In this document: positions 26,760 to 36,679 of the stretch, one piece after another
Numbering within the stretch: the first letter of the stretch is position 1
Layout: each line of letters starts with the position of its first letter
NCBI GenBank assembly: GCA_023382265.1
Contig: JAMCPX010000039.1
Span: forward strand, 1-64,000
Direction of reading: 5' to 3'
Source: Deltaproteobacteria bacterium
GTDB taxonomy: Bacteria > JAMCPX01
DNA: 64,000 nucleotides
Notes under the pieces: generated by a model
The model's input: only the letters and a program-made list of their open reading frames with translations
Database searches by the model: none
What the model was told of the DNA's origin: nothing
Made by a program: the position numbers and the translations under genes

Positions 26760-29700
26760 TTAAACGGCTTCTCTCTTCAATTTTACAGATATGACTTTTG
26801 AAACGCCGGGCTCCTCCATCGTTATGCCGTAAAGTGCATCTGCGATCTCAATCGTTTTTTTGTTATGTGTGATTAAAATAAACTGGGTATTTTTTGACAA
26901 TTCCTTTATAACGTTATTCAGCTTTACCACACTTGCATCGTCAAGAGGCGCATCAATTTCATCAAGTAAGGCGAACGGACTCGGTTTGACCATAAACACG
27001 GATATAAGTAATGCAATTGCGCCTAGAGCTTTTTCCCCTCCCGATAATAGACTTATGTCCTGTAGCCTCTTACCCGGCGGCTGAATAATAATCTCCATTC
27101 CACTCTCGAGAAGATCCTGTTCGTCGGTAAGGATCAGTTCACCTCTACCTCCATCGTAGAGTTTTGGTACCACCTGCTTAAAATTTTCATTTACCTTATC
27201 AAAAACATCCCTGAACAGTTTTCTTGATTCTCTATTTATGGAGTTGATTATTCTTTTCAGGTCTTCTATAGCCTTATCGAGATCCTGTTTCTGTTTTTCA
27301 TAGAAAGAAACCCGCTTCTGTAAATCTTCGTACTCGGTTATAGCTCCTAAATTTACATCTCCCATTTTTGCGATTTTTTCCGACAAGACTAAAACCTTAT
27401 CCCTGGTATTTTTTATATCATTCTCCGGCAATATCTCGGTTTCAAAATGTTCAAGTATAATATTATACTTATCCTTTGCCGTATCTGCTATATATCCAGC
27501 TTTCATTGTCAGCTCAGCTAACTCAATCGATTGAGCTGATTCTTTCTCTTTAATTGTGTTGAGTTCTTTCTCTATTTCTTTTATTTCTTTCTCGATCTCG
27601 GAGTACTCTTTATAATCCCGGTCATAAACAGTTTTGGAATCTACAAGCTGATTCTGAAGCAGCACGAGGTCTTCGTTTTTAGAGCTAAGTTTACCATTAG
27701 ACGTTATGATTTCCTGTTCTATACTGTCAAGTTTGGTTTTATTATTCGCTTCTTCTTGATGTGCCAGAGAGATGGACTGTTTTACACTTTCGTAATCGTA
27801 TTCCATCCTTTCTATTTCACGCATCCTGGTATTCGATCTTTCCTTTAGTACGGCTATTTTTGAATTATAATCCGATACTGCCTGTTTTTTATCTTCAAGC
27901 TGGGATTCCATGTTGGTCAACCCCTCTCTGAGTGAATCTATCAGATTTACATTTGTGCCGCTGTCCTCTTCATAAATGGCCTTCTTTTGTCTTATATCCG
28001 CTACTTCCTCATACAATTCCGATTCGTTTTTTCTCAATTCTTGTTGTTCTATGTCGATAGCAATTATAGCCGATTCGTGATTACCTATCTGTTCATTAAT
28101 ATTCTGAAGCCTTGCAGCTATCCCCAAGCCCTGTCGTTCTGTCTCCTGGCGACTGCTTATTATGGAAGATAGCTCTGCCCTGTGATTATCAATTTTATCT
28201 GCAAGTTCCTGCTTTTTTAATTCAGCCTGTGAGATCTCCTTTGATAATAACTCAAGTTTTTCTTTAAGTTCATCGGCCTCATGCCTTCTATAAATTATTC
28301 CGCCCTTAATGGCATTATTCGATCCGCCGTAAACGATACCCGGTTTAACTAGATCCCCGTTAACGGTAACCGCGAACCTTCCACTTTTTGCATGAGCAAA
28401 AGCGTCTTTTAAGTTATCAACAACATATACATCGTCAATCAATGCTTGTACCAATGGTTTTACGTGCTCATCGGTAATTTCAATGACATCCGCCAGTAAG
28501 ATTCCATTTTTTTCTTTTTGCTTTTCGCCTATTTTAATATCCGAACCGATAATAAATATAGCTCTTCCGCTATCACCTTTTCTTAATGCGTTTATAATCT
28601 GTTCTACCTTCTCATAATCAGATGTAATAATTCCCTGAACCACATCATCCAATGCAGACTGGACGGCAAGCTCATACCCTGGACTTACTTTTATATAATC
28701 TGCTACAACTTTATCAATATCGAATTGCTCTTTCTGTTTAATTATAAATCTTGCTCCGTCTGAATAACCATCAAGATTTTTTCTTAAATCCTCGAGTGTT
28801 GCACATCTTGAGCGGACACCTTCGTGCATGTTCTTCTTCTGTTCTATAATTCTATTGATATCTTCTATTTCAACGGAAAGCGACTCTATGAGGTCTTTTA
28901 AATCCTTTATTTTGCTGTCCAGCAAAGACTGCTTTACCTCGATCGACTTTTCGTCTCCCTCAAGATGCTTTTTTTCTTCTTTATTGGCTATTATTTTTTG
29001 TTCGATTACACTTCTGTCGTGCTCCAGCTTTTCAAGCCTGTATGTTACACTCTTTACTTCATGTTCTATTGAGAGGATCTGATTATCAATCTCCGTGATC
29101 TTTCTTGCCCTGTTGAACTCATTGTCCTTTTCTTCTTCTAATCTGTTTTTTAATTCATTAACCTGTTCAAAGAGCTCATCCTTCTGCCGTTCTAAAGCCT
29201 TGAGTTCCTCCTGAAATGTTATAAGTTCTTTATGCTCAACCTCGATGTCTTTCTTAATTTTTGCAATTTGTTCTCTAGTCGACAGCTCCTTTTTTTGCTG
29301 TTCTTCAATAGAAGAATGGATTTTTTGGTTTTCAATATGTATCGCTTCCTTGAGCCTGTTTGATGATTCTATCCTTTCCTTTAATACCATACTTTCACTT
29401 GTCAGATTGTTAATTTGCATTTGTTTCTCGGAAATATCGGAAGCCTGTTTATCAAGCCTGCCTTTAAATCTTTGATAATCGACATATCTTGCGGATGATC
29501 TTGATGATAGTTTTGCGATCTCAAATCTTATCTGCTCGAGTGAAGACTTTTTATTCTCATTTTCGGAAATGATTTTGGCATGATCTGTTTTCATTATTCC
29601 GATATCAAGATTTTTATATTCATCCTTCATTGTTTTGTAATCCTGAGCTATCTTTACCTGCCTGCCAACCTGACTCAGCTGTCTCTTTAGCTCTGAAAGC

Positions 29701-30290
29701 AGATCAACTATGCGAGCCATGCTGGTCTTTGTGATTTCTATCTTATCGATAGCTATTTTCTTTCTATTCTTGTACTTAAGGATACCGGCTGCTTCTTCAA
29801 TAACATATCGCCTCATCTCCGGCTTAACATTAATAATTTCACCGATTTGCCCCTGTTCTATGATAGAGTAAGCCTTTGAACTTATTCCTATATCAATAAG
29901 CAATTCTATTATATCCTTTAGCCTGCGGACTTCTTTATTGATATAATACTCACTTTCACCATCCCTGTACGCCCTTCTCGTAACTGCAATTTCAGAAAAA
30001 GATGCATATTCAGACGGTACATTCCCGCCATTGTTCTCAAAAATAAGAGAAACCTCTGCCATACCCACTGGTTTACGATGCTCCGATCCATTAAATATCA
30101 GATCAGACATTTGAGATGCTCTTAATTGCTTGGTTCCCTGTTCACCCATACACCATTTTATTGCATCGACAATATTACTTTTGCCGCTGCCGTTTGGGCC
30201 GACAATAGCGATAATAGGGTAACCAAAACTAAAATTCACAGGTTCAATAAAAGATTTAAATCCATGTATCTCGAGTCTTTTTAACTGCAT
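26760..30290 (-). CDS. smc: Chromosome segregation protein SMC
   Basis: SMC is the ATPase core of the bacterial condensin, which loads near the origin and organises the chromosome. The 1176-residue protein has the full architecture. The Walker A is GPNGSGKSNIVDAI (31-44). A long coiled coil leads to the hinge (about 507-660, with YSDGARFIIKQ and VVQGIITSDYEKVEQ), and a second coiled coil follows. The signature LLSGGEKALGAIALL is near residue 1073 and the Walker B FALLDEIDAPLDD near 1110. scpA and scpB are not in the window. It sits in a tight operon between the Zn-ribbon/TPR gene (18-bp gap) and the roadblock-like gene (1-bp gap). Confidence 0.97.
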   Translation of the reverse strand: MQLKRLEIHGFKSFIEPVNFSFGYPIIAIVGPNGSGKSNIVDAIKWCMGEQGTKQLRASQMSDLIFNGSEHRKPVGMAEVSLIFENNGGNVPSEYASFSEIAVTRRAYRDGESEYYINKEVRRLKDIIELLIDIGISSKAYSIIEQGQIGEIINVKPEMRRYVIEEAAGILKYKNRKKIAIDKIEITKTSMARIVDLLSELKRQLSQVGRQVKIAQDYKTMKDEYKNLDIGIMKTDHAKIISENENKKSSLEQIRFEIAKLSSRSSARYVDYQRFKGRLDKQASDISEKQMQINNLTSESMVLKERIESSNRLKEAIHIENQKIHSSIEEQQKKELSTREQIAKIKKDIEVEHKELITFQEELKALERQKDELFEQVNELKNRLEEEKDNEFNRARKITEIDNQILSIEHEVKSVTYRLEKLEHDRSVIEQKIIANKEEKKHLEGDEKSIEVKQSLLDSKIKDLKDLIESLSVEIEDINRIIEQKKNMHEGVRSRCATLEDLRKNLDGYSDGARFIIKQKEQFDIDKVVADYIKVSPGYELAVQSALDDVVQGIITSDYEKVEQIINALRKGDSGRAIFIIGSDIKIGEKQKEKNGILLADVIEITDEHVKPLVQALIDDVYVVDNLKDAFAHAKSGRFAVTVNGDLVKPGIVYGGSNNAIKGGIIYRRHEADELKEKLELLSKEISQAELKKQELADKIDNHRAELSSIISSRQETERQGLGIAARLQNINEQIGNHESAIIAIDIEQQELRKNESELYEEVADIRQKKAIYEEDSGTNVNLIDSLREGLTNMESQLEDKKQAVSDYNSKIAVLKERSNTRMREIERMEYDYESVKQSISLAHQEEANNKTKLDSIEQEIITSNGKLSSKNEDLVLLQNQLVDSKTVYDRDYKEYSEIEKEIKEIEKELNTIKEKESAQSIELAELTMKAGYIADTAKDKYNIILEHFETEILPENDIKNTRDKVLVLSEKIAKMGDVNLGAITEYEDLQKRVSFYEKQKQDLDKAIEDLKRIINSINRESRKLFRDVFDKVNENFKQVVPKLYDGGRGELILTDEQDLLESGMEIIIQPPGKRLQDISLLSGGEKALGAIALLISVFMVKPSPFALLDEIDAPLDDASVVKLNNVIKELSKNTQFILITHNKKTIEIADALYGITMEEPGVSKVISVKLKREAV

Positions 30291-30308
30291 ATTCCTCCAT
30301 CCACTTAT

Positions 30309-33300
30309 CTATATTAATTCACTCAATTTCTTTTCTGCCTGATTCTCAAGCCCGTCCGGCAAACCAAGCTTTATAGCCTTTTTCAACGCATTTTTTGCTC
30401 CGCTGTTGTCTCCAACATTGGCAAGAAGCATACCAAGTTTGAAATATGCATCTGCGGGCTTGCTCATAAACTCTGCCGCTTCCCTGTAGGCTGTTATTGC
30501 CTTATCGTATTGCCCCTCGGATTGGTAAAGAGCTCCGATTGCCTCATAAGCATCTCCATAATGGGGATCAATTCTTATGGCTCTTAAATAAAATTGTATT
30601 GCTCTTTTGTTATCCCCATTCTGGTAATACGCATTACCAAGTCCAACCATCGGCTTTGGGTTATTATAAGACAGATCCAATGCCTTCATAAATTGTTTTT
30701 TTGCACTATTAATGTCTCCAACATAGTTATAGACAATGCCGAGTTTGTAGTGCACCTCGGGATCCTGCGGTGCTATTTTTAAAGCACTTTTTAGATAATC
30801 TATAGCTGCATATGTTTCTTTATTATGATAGTAGTAATCAGCAAGCGCGACAAGGTATTTTGATTCTTTAGGTGCATATTTGATCGCATTTTTAAGATCG
30901 CTTACAGCAGCAAGATCATTTCTGCCCAAGATATTCATCTCACCCCTTTCATAATAAGCCTCAGCCATAGTACTGTCTATATCTAATGATTTACCATATT
31001 CACCAATTGCAAGCTGTATATCACCCATATCCTTATAAACATTACCAAGCATATAGTGGTACAATGCATTTGCAGGATTGAGCTTTATAGCATTTTCAAG
31101 TGATTGGATAGCTTCTGTAAATGTTTTACCCACCGAATAAACCTGTGCGAGTTTATAAAACACATCTGAATCATACGGTTGTGATTTAATGGATTCTTTA
31201 TACGAATTTATCGCATCATTCCATTTGCCTTCATTAAAATAAATTTCTCCAAGCACCTTATAGGCAAATGCATCGTCCTTCATTCTATTAATCGCGCTTA
31301 AGGCGTATTTCTCTGCATCCTTATATCTCGAGAGCTTATTCAATGTATAAGCCATGTACGGATAACTATTATAGCTATTTGGAGAAAGCTTAATTGCTAT
31401 AGTAATCTGATTCAACGCATCATTATAATTTCCATTCCTATCAAGGACTATGCTGTATTCCGTATGCAGGGGCGCATAGCCGGGGAATTTTTGTACAGCA
31501 TCAGACAGTAAATCATAAGCGCCTTTATAATCACCGCTGTCGGCTAACAATTTGCCTTTCAGGGTTATGAATTCAGGATTGTCGGAAGAAATCTTTATCG
31601 CCTCATCTATTTTATCTAATGCATTTTTTATCTCACCGTTTTTATATCTGGCAAGTGACAATTCGTATAACATATAAGGATTGTTTCCCTGTATGCCCAG
31701 ACCCTTTTTATAATTCTCAATGGCATACACATATTTATTGTCATCATAATAAGCTTTGCCCAACCTAAAGTATGCTTCCGGCAGCTTATCATCCATTGAA
31801 GCAGCTTTACTGTATGCCTGTTCCGCTTTATCAAGCTCTTTATTTGTTACATATACATCACCAATCGCGATAAATGCACCATAAGAGGGTTCCATGCCTA
31901 TAGATTTGTTGAATGCATCAATAGCTAATGCGGCATTATTATTTTTGCTGAATAGCTTTCCAATGGTATAGTATATTTTACTTTGATCATAACGGGTCAA
32001 CTCTCCAGCACCTTTATTGAGAATGTTGTCAAGTTGTGAAATCAAGCTACTCGTGTCTGTTACTGTAATTGATTCTATTTTAGTAAATAGTATATTAGCT
32101 TTTACATTGTAGGGAGAGTCCTGGAGAGTATGCTCTAATATATCATTCGCCTCCGATATGTTACCCTGTTTATAATATATCTTTGCGAGCAAAAGTTGCG
32201 CCTGAGTCATATAGGGTTTAAGCTTTACTGCCTCGGTAACGAGAGATGCTGTATCCGACAACGGTTTCCCCTGTAAAAAATCAACAAAACCTTCATAGTA
32301 CAGTGCTTCAGGGAATTGAGGAGATTGTTTTAAAGCTGTGATAAATTCCAGCTTTGCACGATTAATATCGTTTTCTGCAAGATCCGCCATTCCGCTTACA
32401 AGATAATAATCACTGCTGCTATGTGTCATAACCTTTAACCGTTGTAAAAACCTGTTTATGTTTTTAAGTCCATTTCGATCTTTATGATCATAAGCAAGTA
32501 ATGCATAATCTTTTGCTATGCCAATATACCCATCAACAAGGTGATGATCCATAATAACAGCCTTTTTATAGAGACTGAGTGATTTATCATAATCGTTCGT
32601 TGTATCCTTCAGATAAAGTTCATCCGCTGATTTAACAAGCTCCGCTGCCTTATCCTTTTTACTCTCGGATACGGGAAACACGCTGTATGTCATCAAGGTG
32701 AGTTTGCTTAAATCAGGGTTAGACGGCGTGTACTCCACTAAATAGTAATAAAAACCCGCGATTAATGCAATAACCAATAGAATACCTATTCCTGTAAAGG
32801 TGATAGCTCTTAAGACAAACGGCTTTTTTAAAGGCAAAACATCTTTTTTTACTACAGGTGAATTATCAACTTCCGGAATTAATATTGATTCTTCATTCAA
32901 TAATGTCCCGTCCGGTGTTTGAGAAATTTTTTCGGCTTCCGGTTCTTCATGACGCTCTTCTATTGATAATGATTCCGGTATAACCTCAGCAGTGATCCCG
33001 TCTTTCACATTTGGTTTTGGTGTTTCATCCTGTATTTTTGTTGATTCAAGCCAGCCTGTATCAGTTTCTTCTGATAGTGAATCTACCGGTTTTTCGGGTT
33101 CTTCTTTTGTCTCTATTGACCCTACGGACTCATTAAGATCATCCATTGTAAATTCTTCAAACCCTTCTATAACATCTTCCTGGTTTTTCTCTGTAACCTC
33201 AGGCTCTTTCTGAACAGGTTTTACAGATGCATACGCTGATTGACCGGGTTGTTTACCATCATCTTCCGGTATTTTTTTGTCACCATCATCTATTGTCACG

Positions 33301-33620
33301 GGTGAAGTAAAGATGTCATCTGCTTTCGGTTCCTCTTCCTGAATAGGATTTTCGGGTTTTAACGGTTCTACCTCTTTTTTCTGTTCATCCATTGGTAGAT
33401 ACTGAAAAATATCTTCATACAATGGCTGTTCTGGAATCACACGTTCGGGTGAGTCCAAATCCTGCACACCCTTTGGTGCTTCTTTAGTTATAAAATCTGA
33501 AGGTAGCGATACTCTATTCTCATGATTACACTTTTTACATACAAACTTATAATCCTGAGCCTTCAACTGCGACTCTGTGAACATATACATCGTCTGACAA
33601 TTTTCACACTTGAGTATCAT
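30309..33620 (-). CDS. Large Zn-ribbon / transmembrane / TPR-repeat protein
   Basis: This 1103-residue protein starts with an MJ0042-type zinc ribbon (C5-x2-C8 and C28-x2-C31). A long acidic, low-complexity, Pro/Glu-rich linker (about 45-260) and one membrane span (about 265-290, GIGILLVIALIAGFYYYLV) follow. More than 20 TPR-like repeats run from about 330 to the end (for example AYYERGEMNI, AVSDLKNAIKYAP). The zinc ribbon is probably cytoplasmic and the TPR array periplasmic. Such MJ0042-headed proteins are common in deltaproteobacteria and serve as scaffolds; the partner is unknown. It is first in the smc-ftsY run, with ribosome site AGGGAGG before the ATG. Confidence 0.82.
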   Translation of the reverse strand: MILKCENCQTMYMFTESQLKAQDYKFVCKKCNHENRVSLPSDFITKEAPKGVQDLDSPERVIPEQPLYEDIFQYLPMDEQKKEVEPLKPENPIQEEEPKADDIFTSPVTIDDGDKKIPEDDGKQPGQSAYASVKPVQKEPEVTEKNQEDVIEGFEEFTMDDLNESVGSIETKEEPEKPVDSLSEETDTGWLESTKIQDETPKPNVKDGITAEVIPESLSIEERHEEPEAEKISQTPDGTLLNEESILIPEVDNSPVVKKDVLPLKKPFVLRAITFTGIGILLVIALIAGFYYYLVEYTPSNPDLSKLTLMTYSVFPVSESKKDKAAELVKSADELYLKDTTNDYDKSLSLYKKAVIMDHHLVDGYIGIAKDYALLAYDHKDRNGLKNINRFLQRLKVMTHSSSDYYLVSGMADLAENDINRAKLEFITALKQSPQFPEALYYEGFVDFLQGKPLSDTASLVTEAVKLKPYMTQAQLLLAKIYYKQGNISEANDILEHTLQDSPYNVKANILFTKIESITVTDTSSLISQLDNILNKGAGELTRYDQSKIYYTIGKLFSKNNNAALAIDAFNKSIGMEPSYGAFIAIGDVYVTNKELDKAEQAYSKAASMDDKLPEAYFRLGKAYYDDNKYVYAIENYKKGLGIQGNNPYMLYELSLARYKNGEIKNALDKIDEAIKISSDNPEFITLKGKLLADSGDYKGAYDLLSDAVQKFPGYAPLHTEYSIVLDRNGNYNDALNQITIAIKLSPNSYNSYPYMAYTLNKLSRYKDAEKYALSAINRMKDDAFAYKVLGEIYFNEGKWNDAINSYKESIKSQPYDSDVFYKLAQVYSVGKTFTEAIQSLENAIKLNPANALYHYMLGNVYKDMGDIQLAIGEYGKSLDIDSTMAEAYYERGEMNILGRNDLAAVSDLKNAIKYAPKESKYLVALADYYYHNKETYAAIDYLKSALKIAPQDPEVHYKLGIVYNYVGDINSAKKQFMKALDLSYNNPKPMVGLGNAYYQNGDNKRAIQFYLRAIRIDPHYGDAYEAIGALYQSEGQYDKAITAYREAAEFMSKPADAYFKLGMLLANVGDNSGAKNALKKAIKLGLPDGLENQAEKKLSELI

Positions 33621-33642
33621 AGTCCTCCCTATTTATTAGACT

Positions 33643-33648
33643 ATTATA
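33643..33648 (-). promoter_or_regulatory. Possible -10 element for the TPR-smc-ftsY run
   Basis: A perfect TATAAT on the minus strand lies 22 bp before the ATG at 33620. No good -35 is seen at the usual distance, so this is a weak call. Confidence 0.3.
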
Positions 33649-33705
33649 ATTTTGATTCGAGAGATACCATACTATTAATTATCTTTGCTACTTATTTATC
33701 ACAAT

Positions 33706-33745
33706 TCTATCCAGTGGTAAAGCAGTAGGTTTACCACTGGATAGA
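33706..33745. repeat. Perfect 16-bp inverted repeat upstream of proS
   Basis: TCTATCCAGTGGTAAA (33706-33721) and TTTACCACTGGATAGA (33730-33745) are exact reverse complements with an 8-base loop (GCAGTAGG). There is no T-run on either side, so it is not a standard terminator. It lies between divergent genes, 85 bp from the TPR gene start and about 140 bp from proS. A further 6-bp pair (ACGGTG 33745-33750, CACCGT 33785-33790) follows. It could be an operator, an RNA structure or the remains of a miniature element. Confidence 0.75.
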
Positions 33746-33886
33746 CGGTGAAACACCAGACTTGTTTAGATTAGCGTAGAAATCCACCGTTCGTATTGCA
33801 GAGCACATACTCAATTATAAGCATGTAAAAAAGGCATTGACTGAACTTTTACTTTTGCATTAAGAACTATGTCAAAGGAGAAGAAA

Positions 33887-35602
33887 ATGAGGTTTACCCA
33901 AACTTTTATACCGACATTAAAAGAAGCGCCCAAAGAAGCGGATATCATAAGTCACAAGCTTATGTTCAGAGCAGGATTGATAAGAAAACTTTCTTCCGGC
34001 ATATACACCTATCTTCCTCTTGGTCTCAAATCCATAAAAAAAATCTCTGATATCATTAGAAAGGGCATGGAAAAAGCCGCTGCAAGAGAAGTGTTGCTGC
34101 CTTTTGTTATTCAGAAAGAACTGTGGGAAGAAAGTGGAAGATGGAATGAGTATGGCAAAGAACTTTTGAGGTTTAAAGACCGCCACGACAGGGAATTTAC
34201 ACTCGGGCCCACACATGAAGAGGTTATTGTTGATCTTGTAAGAAACGAGGTTCGATCTTATAGGCAGCTTCCTCTTAATCTTTATCAAATAGCCGAGAAA
34301 TTCAGGGACGAGATAAGACCAAGATTCGGGGTAATGAGAAGTAGAGAATTTATCATGAAGGATGGGTACAGCTTTGACGCAGACAACGAACACGCGGATA
34401 TTACATACCAGAGGATGTACGATGCCTACAATTGGATATTCAAACAGTGCGGCTTGAACTTCAGGCCTGTTGAAGCAGATACAGGTACAATCGGAGGTAA
34501 ATTTTCCCATGAGTTCATGGTGCTTGCCGATACAGGCGAAGATGCCATTGCTTATTGTGAATCATGCGGATATACAGCAAATGTAGAAAAAGCTGAGATC
34601 GGACATAAGACTCAGAGACCTTCAAATGATGTCGCAGTAGAATTAAATAAAGTGCCAACACCTGCTAAGCATTCTGTAGAAGAGGTATCAAGTTTTTTAC
34701 ATGTTCCGTCTCAAAGCATTATCAAGACAATGATTGTAAAAACAGATAATGGATTTGTTGCTGCGCTTGTAAGAGGCGACAGGGAACTCAACCTGATAAA
34801 ACTGAAGAACGCAATCGATGCAAAAAATGTCGAACTCGCCGCTGATGCAGATTGCGTAAGGCTTACAGGTGCACATACAGGCTCACTGGGTACTATAGGG
34901 CTAAAACTAAAGACCATTGCTGACAATGAAATAAAGTATATGGGTAATATTGTTACCGGAGCAAATGAAGACAACTTCCACTATACGGGCGCATATCCAG
35001 GCAGGGACTTCAATCCTGATGTATTTGCGGATATACGCAATGCAGTGGCGGGGGATGCATGTCCGCGATGCTTCAAACCCTTGAGCATAACAAGAGGCAT
35101 AGAGGTAGGGCACATTTTCAAGCTCGGTACAAAATACTCAGAAAAAATGCATGCGGAATTTCTTGACGAGAAGGGTACGTCAAAACCGTTTATCATGGGA
35201 TGTTACGGGATTGGTGTTGGCAGGACTTTTGCAGCATCAATTGAACAAAATAATGATAAGGACGGGATCATTTTTCCATTAACAATAGCACCTTATGAAA
35301 TAGAACTTGCGGCAATCAATATGATGGATAAAGATATAACGGATACAGCGGAAACAATTTATAAAGAATTGGTTGAACGCGGGCTTGATGTTATTTATGA
35401 CGATAGGGATATATCACCCGGCATGAAGCTGAAAGATGCGGATTTGATAGGATTCCCGATCAGGGTTATCATAGGTATGAAATATAAAAGAGAAGGATTG
35501 CTTGAAATAAAAATAAGAAAAACAGGAGAGGTTATTACAGCAAAAAGGCATGAACTGCTTGATAAACTATTAATGATCAATGATCGGCTTATGCCAAAAT
35601 GA
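33887..35602 (+). CDS. proS: Prolyl-tRNA synthetase (bacterial type, with editing domain)
   Basis: ProS charges tRNA-Pro. The start was set at ATG 33887 because AAAGGAG lies 5-6 bases before it and the protein then begins MRFTQTFIPTLKEAP, as is usual. An earlier in-frame ATG at 33869 lacks a ribosome site and would add six residues. The 571-residue chain has the class II core (LPLGLKSIKKISDIIR, LGPTHEEVIVDL, FRDEIRPRFGVMRSREFIMKDGYSF). The YbaK-like insertion that edits Ala-tRNA-Pro (about 235-395) is present. GCYGIGVGR (motif 3) and a C-terminal anticodon-binding domain complete it. It converges with mtnA. Confidence 0.96.
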   Translation: MRFTQTFIPTLKEAPKEADIISHKLMFRAGLIRKLSSGIYTYLPLGLKSIKKISDIIRKGMEKAAAREVLLPFVIQKELWEESGRWNEYGKELLRFKDRHDREFTLGPTHEEVIVDLVRNEVRSYRQLPLNLYQIAEKFRDEIRPRFGVMRSREFIMKDGYSFDADNEHADITYQRMYDAYNWIFKQCGLNFRPVEADTGTIGGKFSHEFMVLADTGEDAIAYCESCGYTANVEKAEIGHKTQRPSNDVAVELNKVPTPAKHSVEEVSSFLHVPSQSIIKTMIVKTDNGFVAALVRGDRELNLIKLKNAIDAKNVELAADADCVRLTGAHTGSLGTIGLKLKTIADNEIKYMGNIVTGANEDNFHYTGAYPGRDFNPDVFADIRNAVAGDACPRCFKPLSITRGIEVGHIFKLGTKYSEKMHAEFLDEKGTSKPFIMGCYGIGVGRTFAASIEQNNDKDGIIFPLTIAPYEIELAAINMMDKDITDTAETIYKELVERGLDVIYDDRDISPGMKLKDADLIGFPIRVIIGMKYKREGLLEIKIRKTGEVITAKRHELLDKLLMINDRLMPK

Positions 35603-35636
35603 TTTTTAGAATTTAGAAGGAAATGCATTATTCGGG

Positions 35637-36677
35637 TTAAACTTTCTTGTAGAGTATTCTCTTGATTCCTGATTTGAATGGCGGATAGATTACAGATTTT
35701 TCTGTAATAATAGCATTAATATATCTTGCAGGTGTTACATCAAATGCAGGATTACGGACATTTATTCTTTTCGGTGCAATCATCCTGCCGCCTATGCACA
35801 TAACCTCTTTATAAGCTCTTTCTTCTATAACAATTTCATTCCCTGTTAATATGGATGGATCAAAAGTAGATGCCGGTGCTGCGACATAAAAAGGTATCTT
35901 ATGCGCATCTGCAAGCACTGCCACGCTGTATGTGCCAATCTTATTTGCTACGTCGCCATTTTTTGCTATACGATCCGCGCCAACGATACAGGCATCGATC
36001 AAATTATTTGCCATCATCCATCCTGCCATATTATCCGTGATCAATGTAACATCAAAGCCATCCTGCTTTAATTCCCATGCTGTTAGCCTTGCACCCTGCA
36101 AAAACGGTCTTGTTTCATCCACGAAAACCTTTATATCCTTGCCGGCTTCTTTTGCGGCTCGGAGTACTCCAAGCGCTGTCCCGTACCCTGCAGTTGCAAG
36201 AGCCCCGGCATTGCAATGTGTGAGTATTGACCAGCCGCCTTTTATGAGTGATTCACCATTCTTGCCGATTCGCTTATTGGTTTCTATGTCCTCTTTATAT
36301 ATCCGGATTGCCTCCTCATGCAGTCTGTCGGTGATCTCATCAGGGTGATCATATTCTGCCGCAATTTGTAACATCCTGTTTACAGCCCACGAAAGATTAT
36401 GTGCGGTAGGCCTTGCATTTATCAAATGTGCCCCAATGCGTTTAAGTTTTGCATAATAACTTCCGATGCTGTTAGTTTTGATCTGCTTTGAGCCGAGCCA
36501 CATACCAAACGCAGCAATAACACCTATAGCTGGAGCGCCTCTTATAGCCATGTGCTTTATAGCATAATACACATCCTGATATGTTTTTACTTTTATGTAA
36601 TGCATTTTTAAAGGCAAAAGCCTTTGATCAAGCACAAGCACGGCTTTTTCTTTCGGAATAAGTGTGTGGAATTCCAT
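35637..36677 (-). CDS. mtnA: S-methyl-5-thioribose-1-phosphate isomerase MtnA
   Basis: MtnA isomerises methylthioribose-1-phosphate to methylthioribulose-1-phosphate in methionine salvage. At 346 residues it has the normal length. It contains RGAPAIGVIAAFGMW, ILTHCNAGALATAGYGTALG with catalytic C155, DETRPFLQGARLTAWEL, and IVGADRIAKNGDVANKIGTY with catalytic D235; these match the Cys/Asp pair of the family. It is last in a tight minus-strand run after the AsmA-family gene (2-bp gap). The other salvage genes (mtnB, mtnC, mtnK, mtnP) are absent from the window. eIF2B-like paralogues exist, but the motifs favour MtnA. Confidence 0.94.
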   Translation of the reverse strand: MEFHTLIPKEKAVLVLDQRLLPLKMHYIKVKTYQDVYYAIKHMAIRGAPAIGVIAAFGMWLGSKQIKTNSIGSYYAKLKRIGAHLINARPTAHNLSWAVNRMLQIAAEYDHPDEITDRLHEEAIRIYKEDIETNKRIGKNGESLIKGGWSILTHCNAGALATAGYGTALGVLRAAKEAGKDIKVFVDETRPFLQGARLTAWELKQDGFDVTLITDNMAGWMMANNLIDACIVGADRIAKNGDVANKIGTYSVAVLADAHKIPFYVAAPASTFDPSILTGNEIVIEERAYKEVMCIGGRMIAPKRINVRNPAFDVTPARYINAIITEKSVIYPPFKSGIKRILYKKV

Positions 36678-36679
36678 AT

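Noticed and set aside
33706-33868. T-box leader for proS
   Set aside because: No T-box sequence, specifier loop or terminator/antiterminator pair is seen; only simple inverted repeats.
33917-34510. 197-codon minus-strand open frame
   Set aside because: It lies wholly inside proS on the opposite strand and reads as a Cys/Phe-rich shadow.
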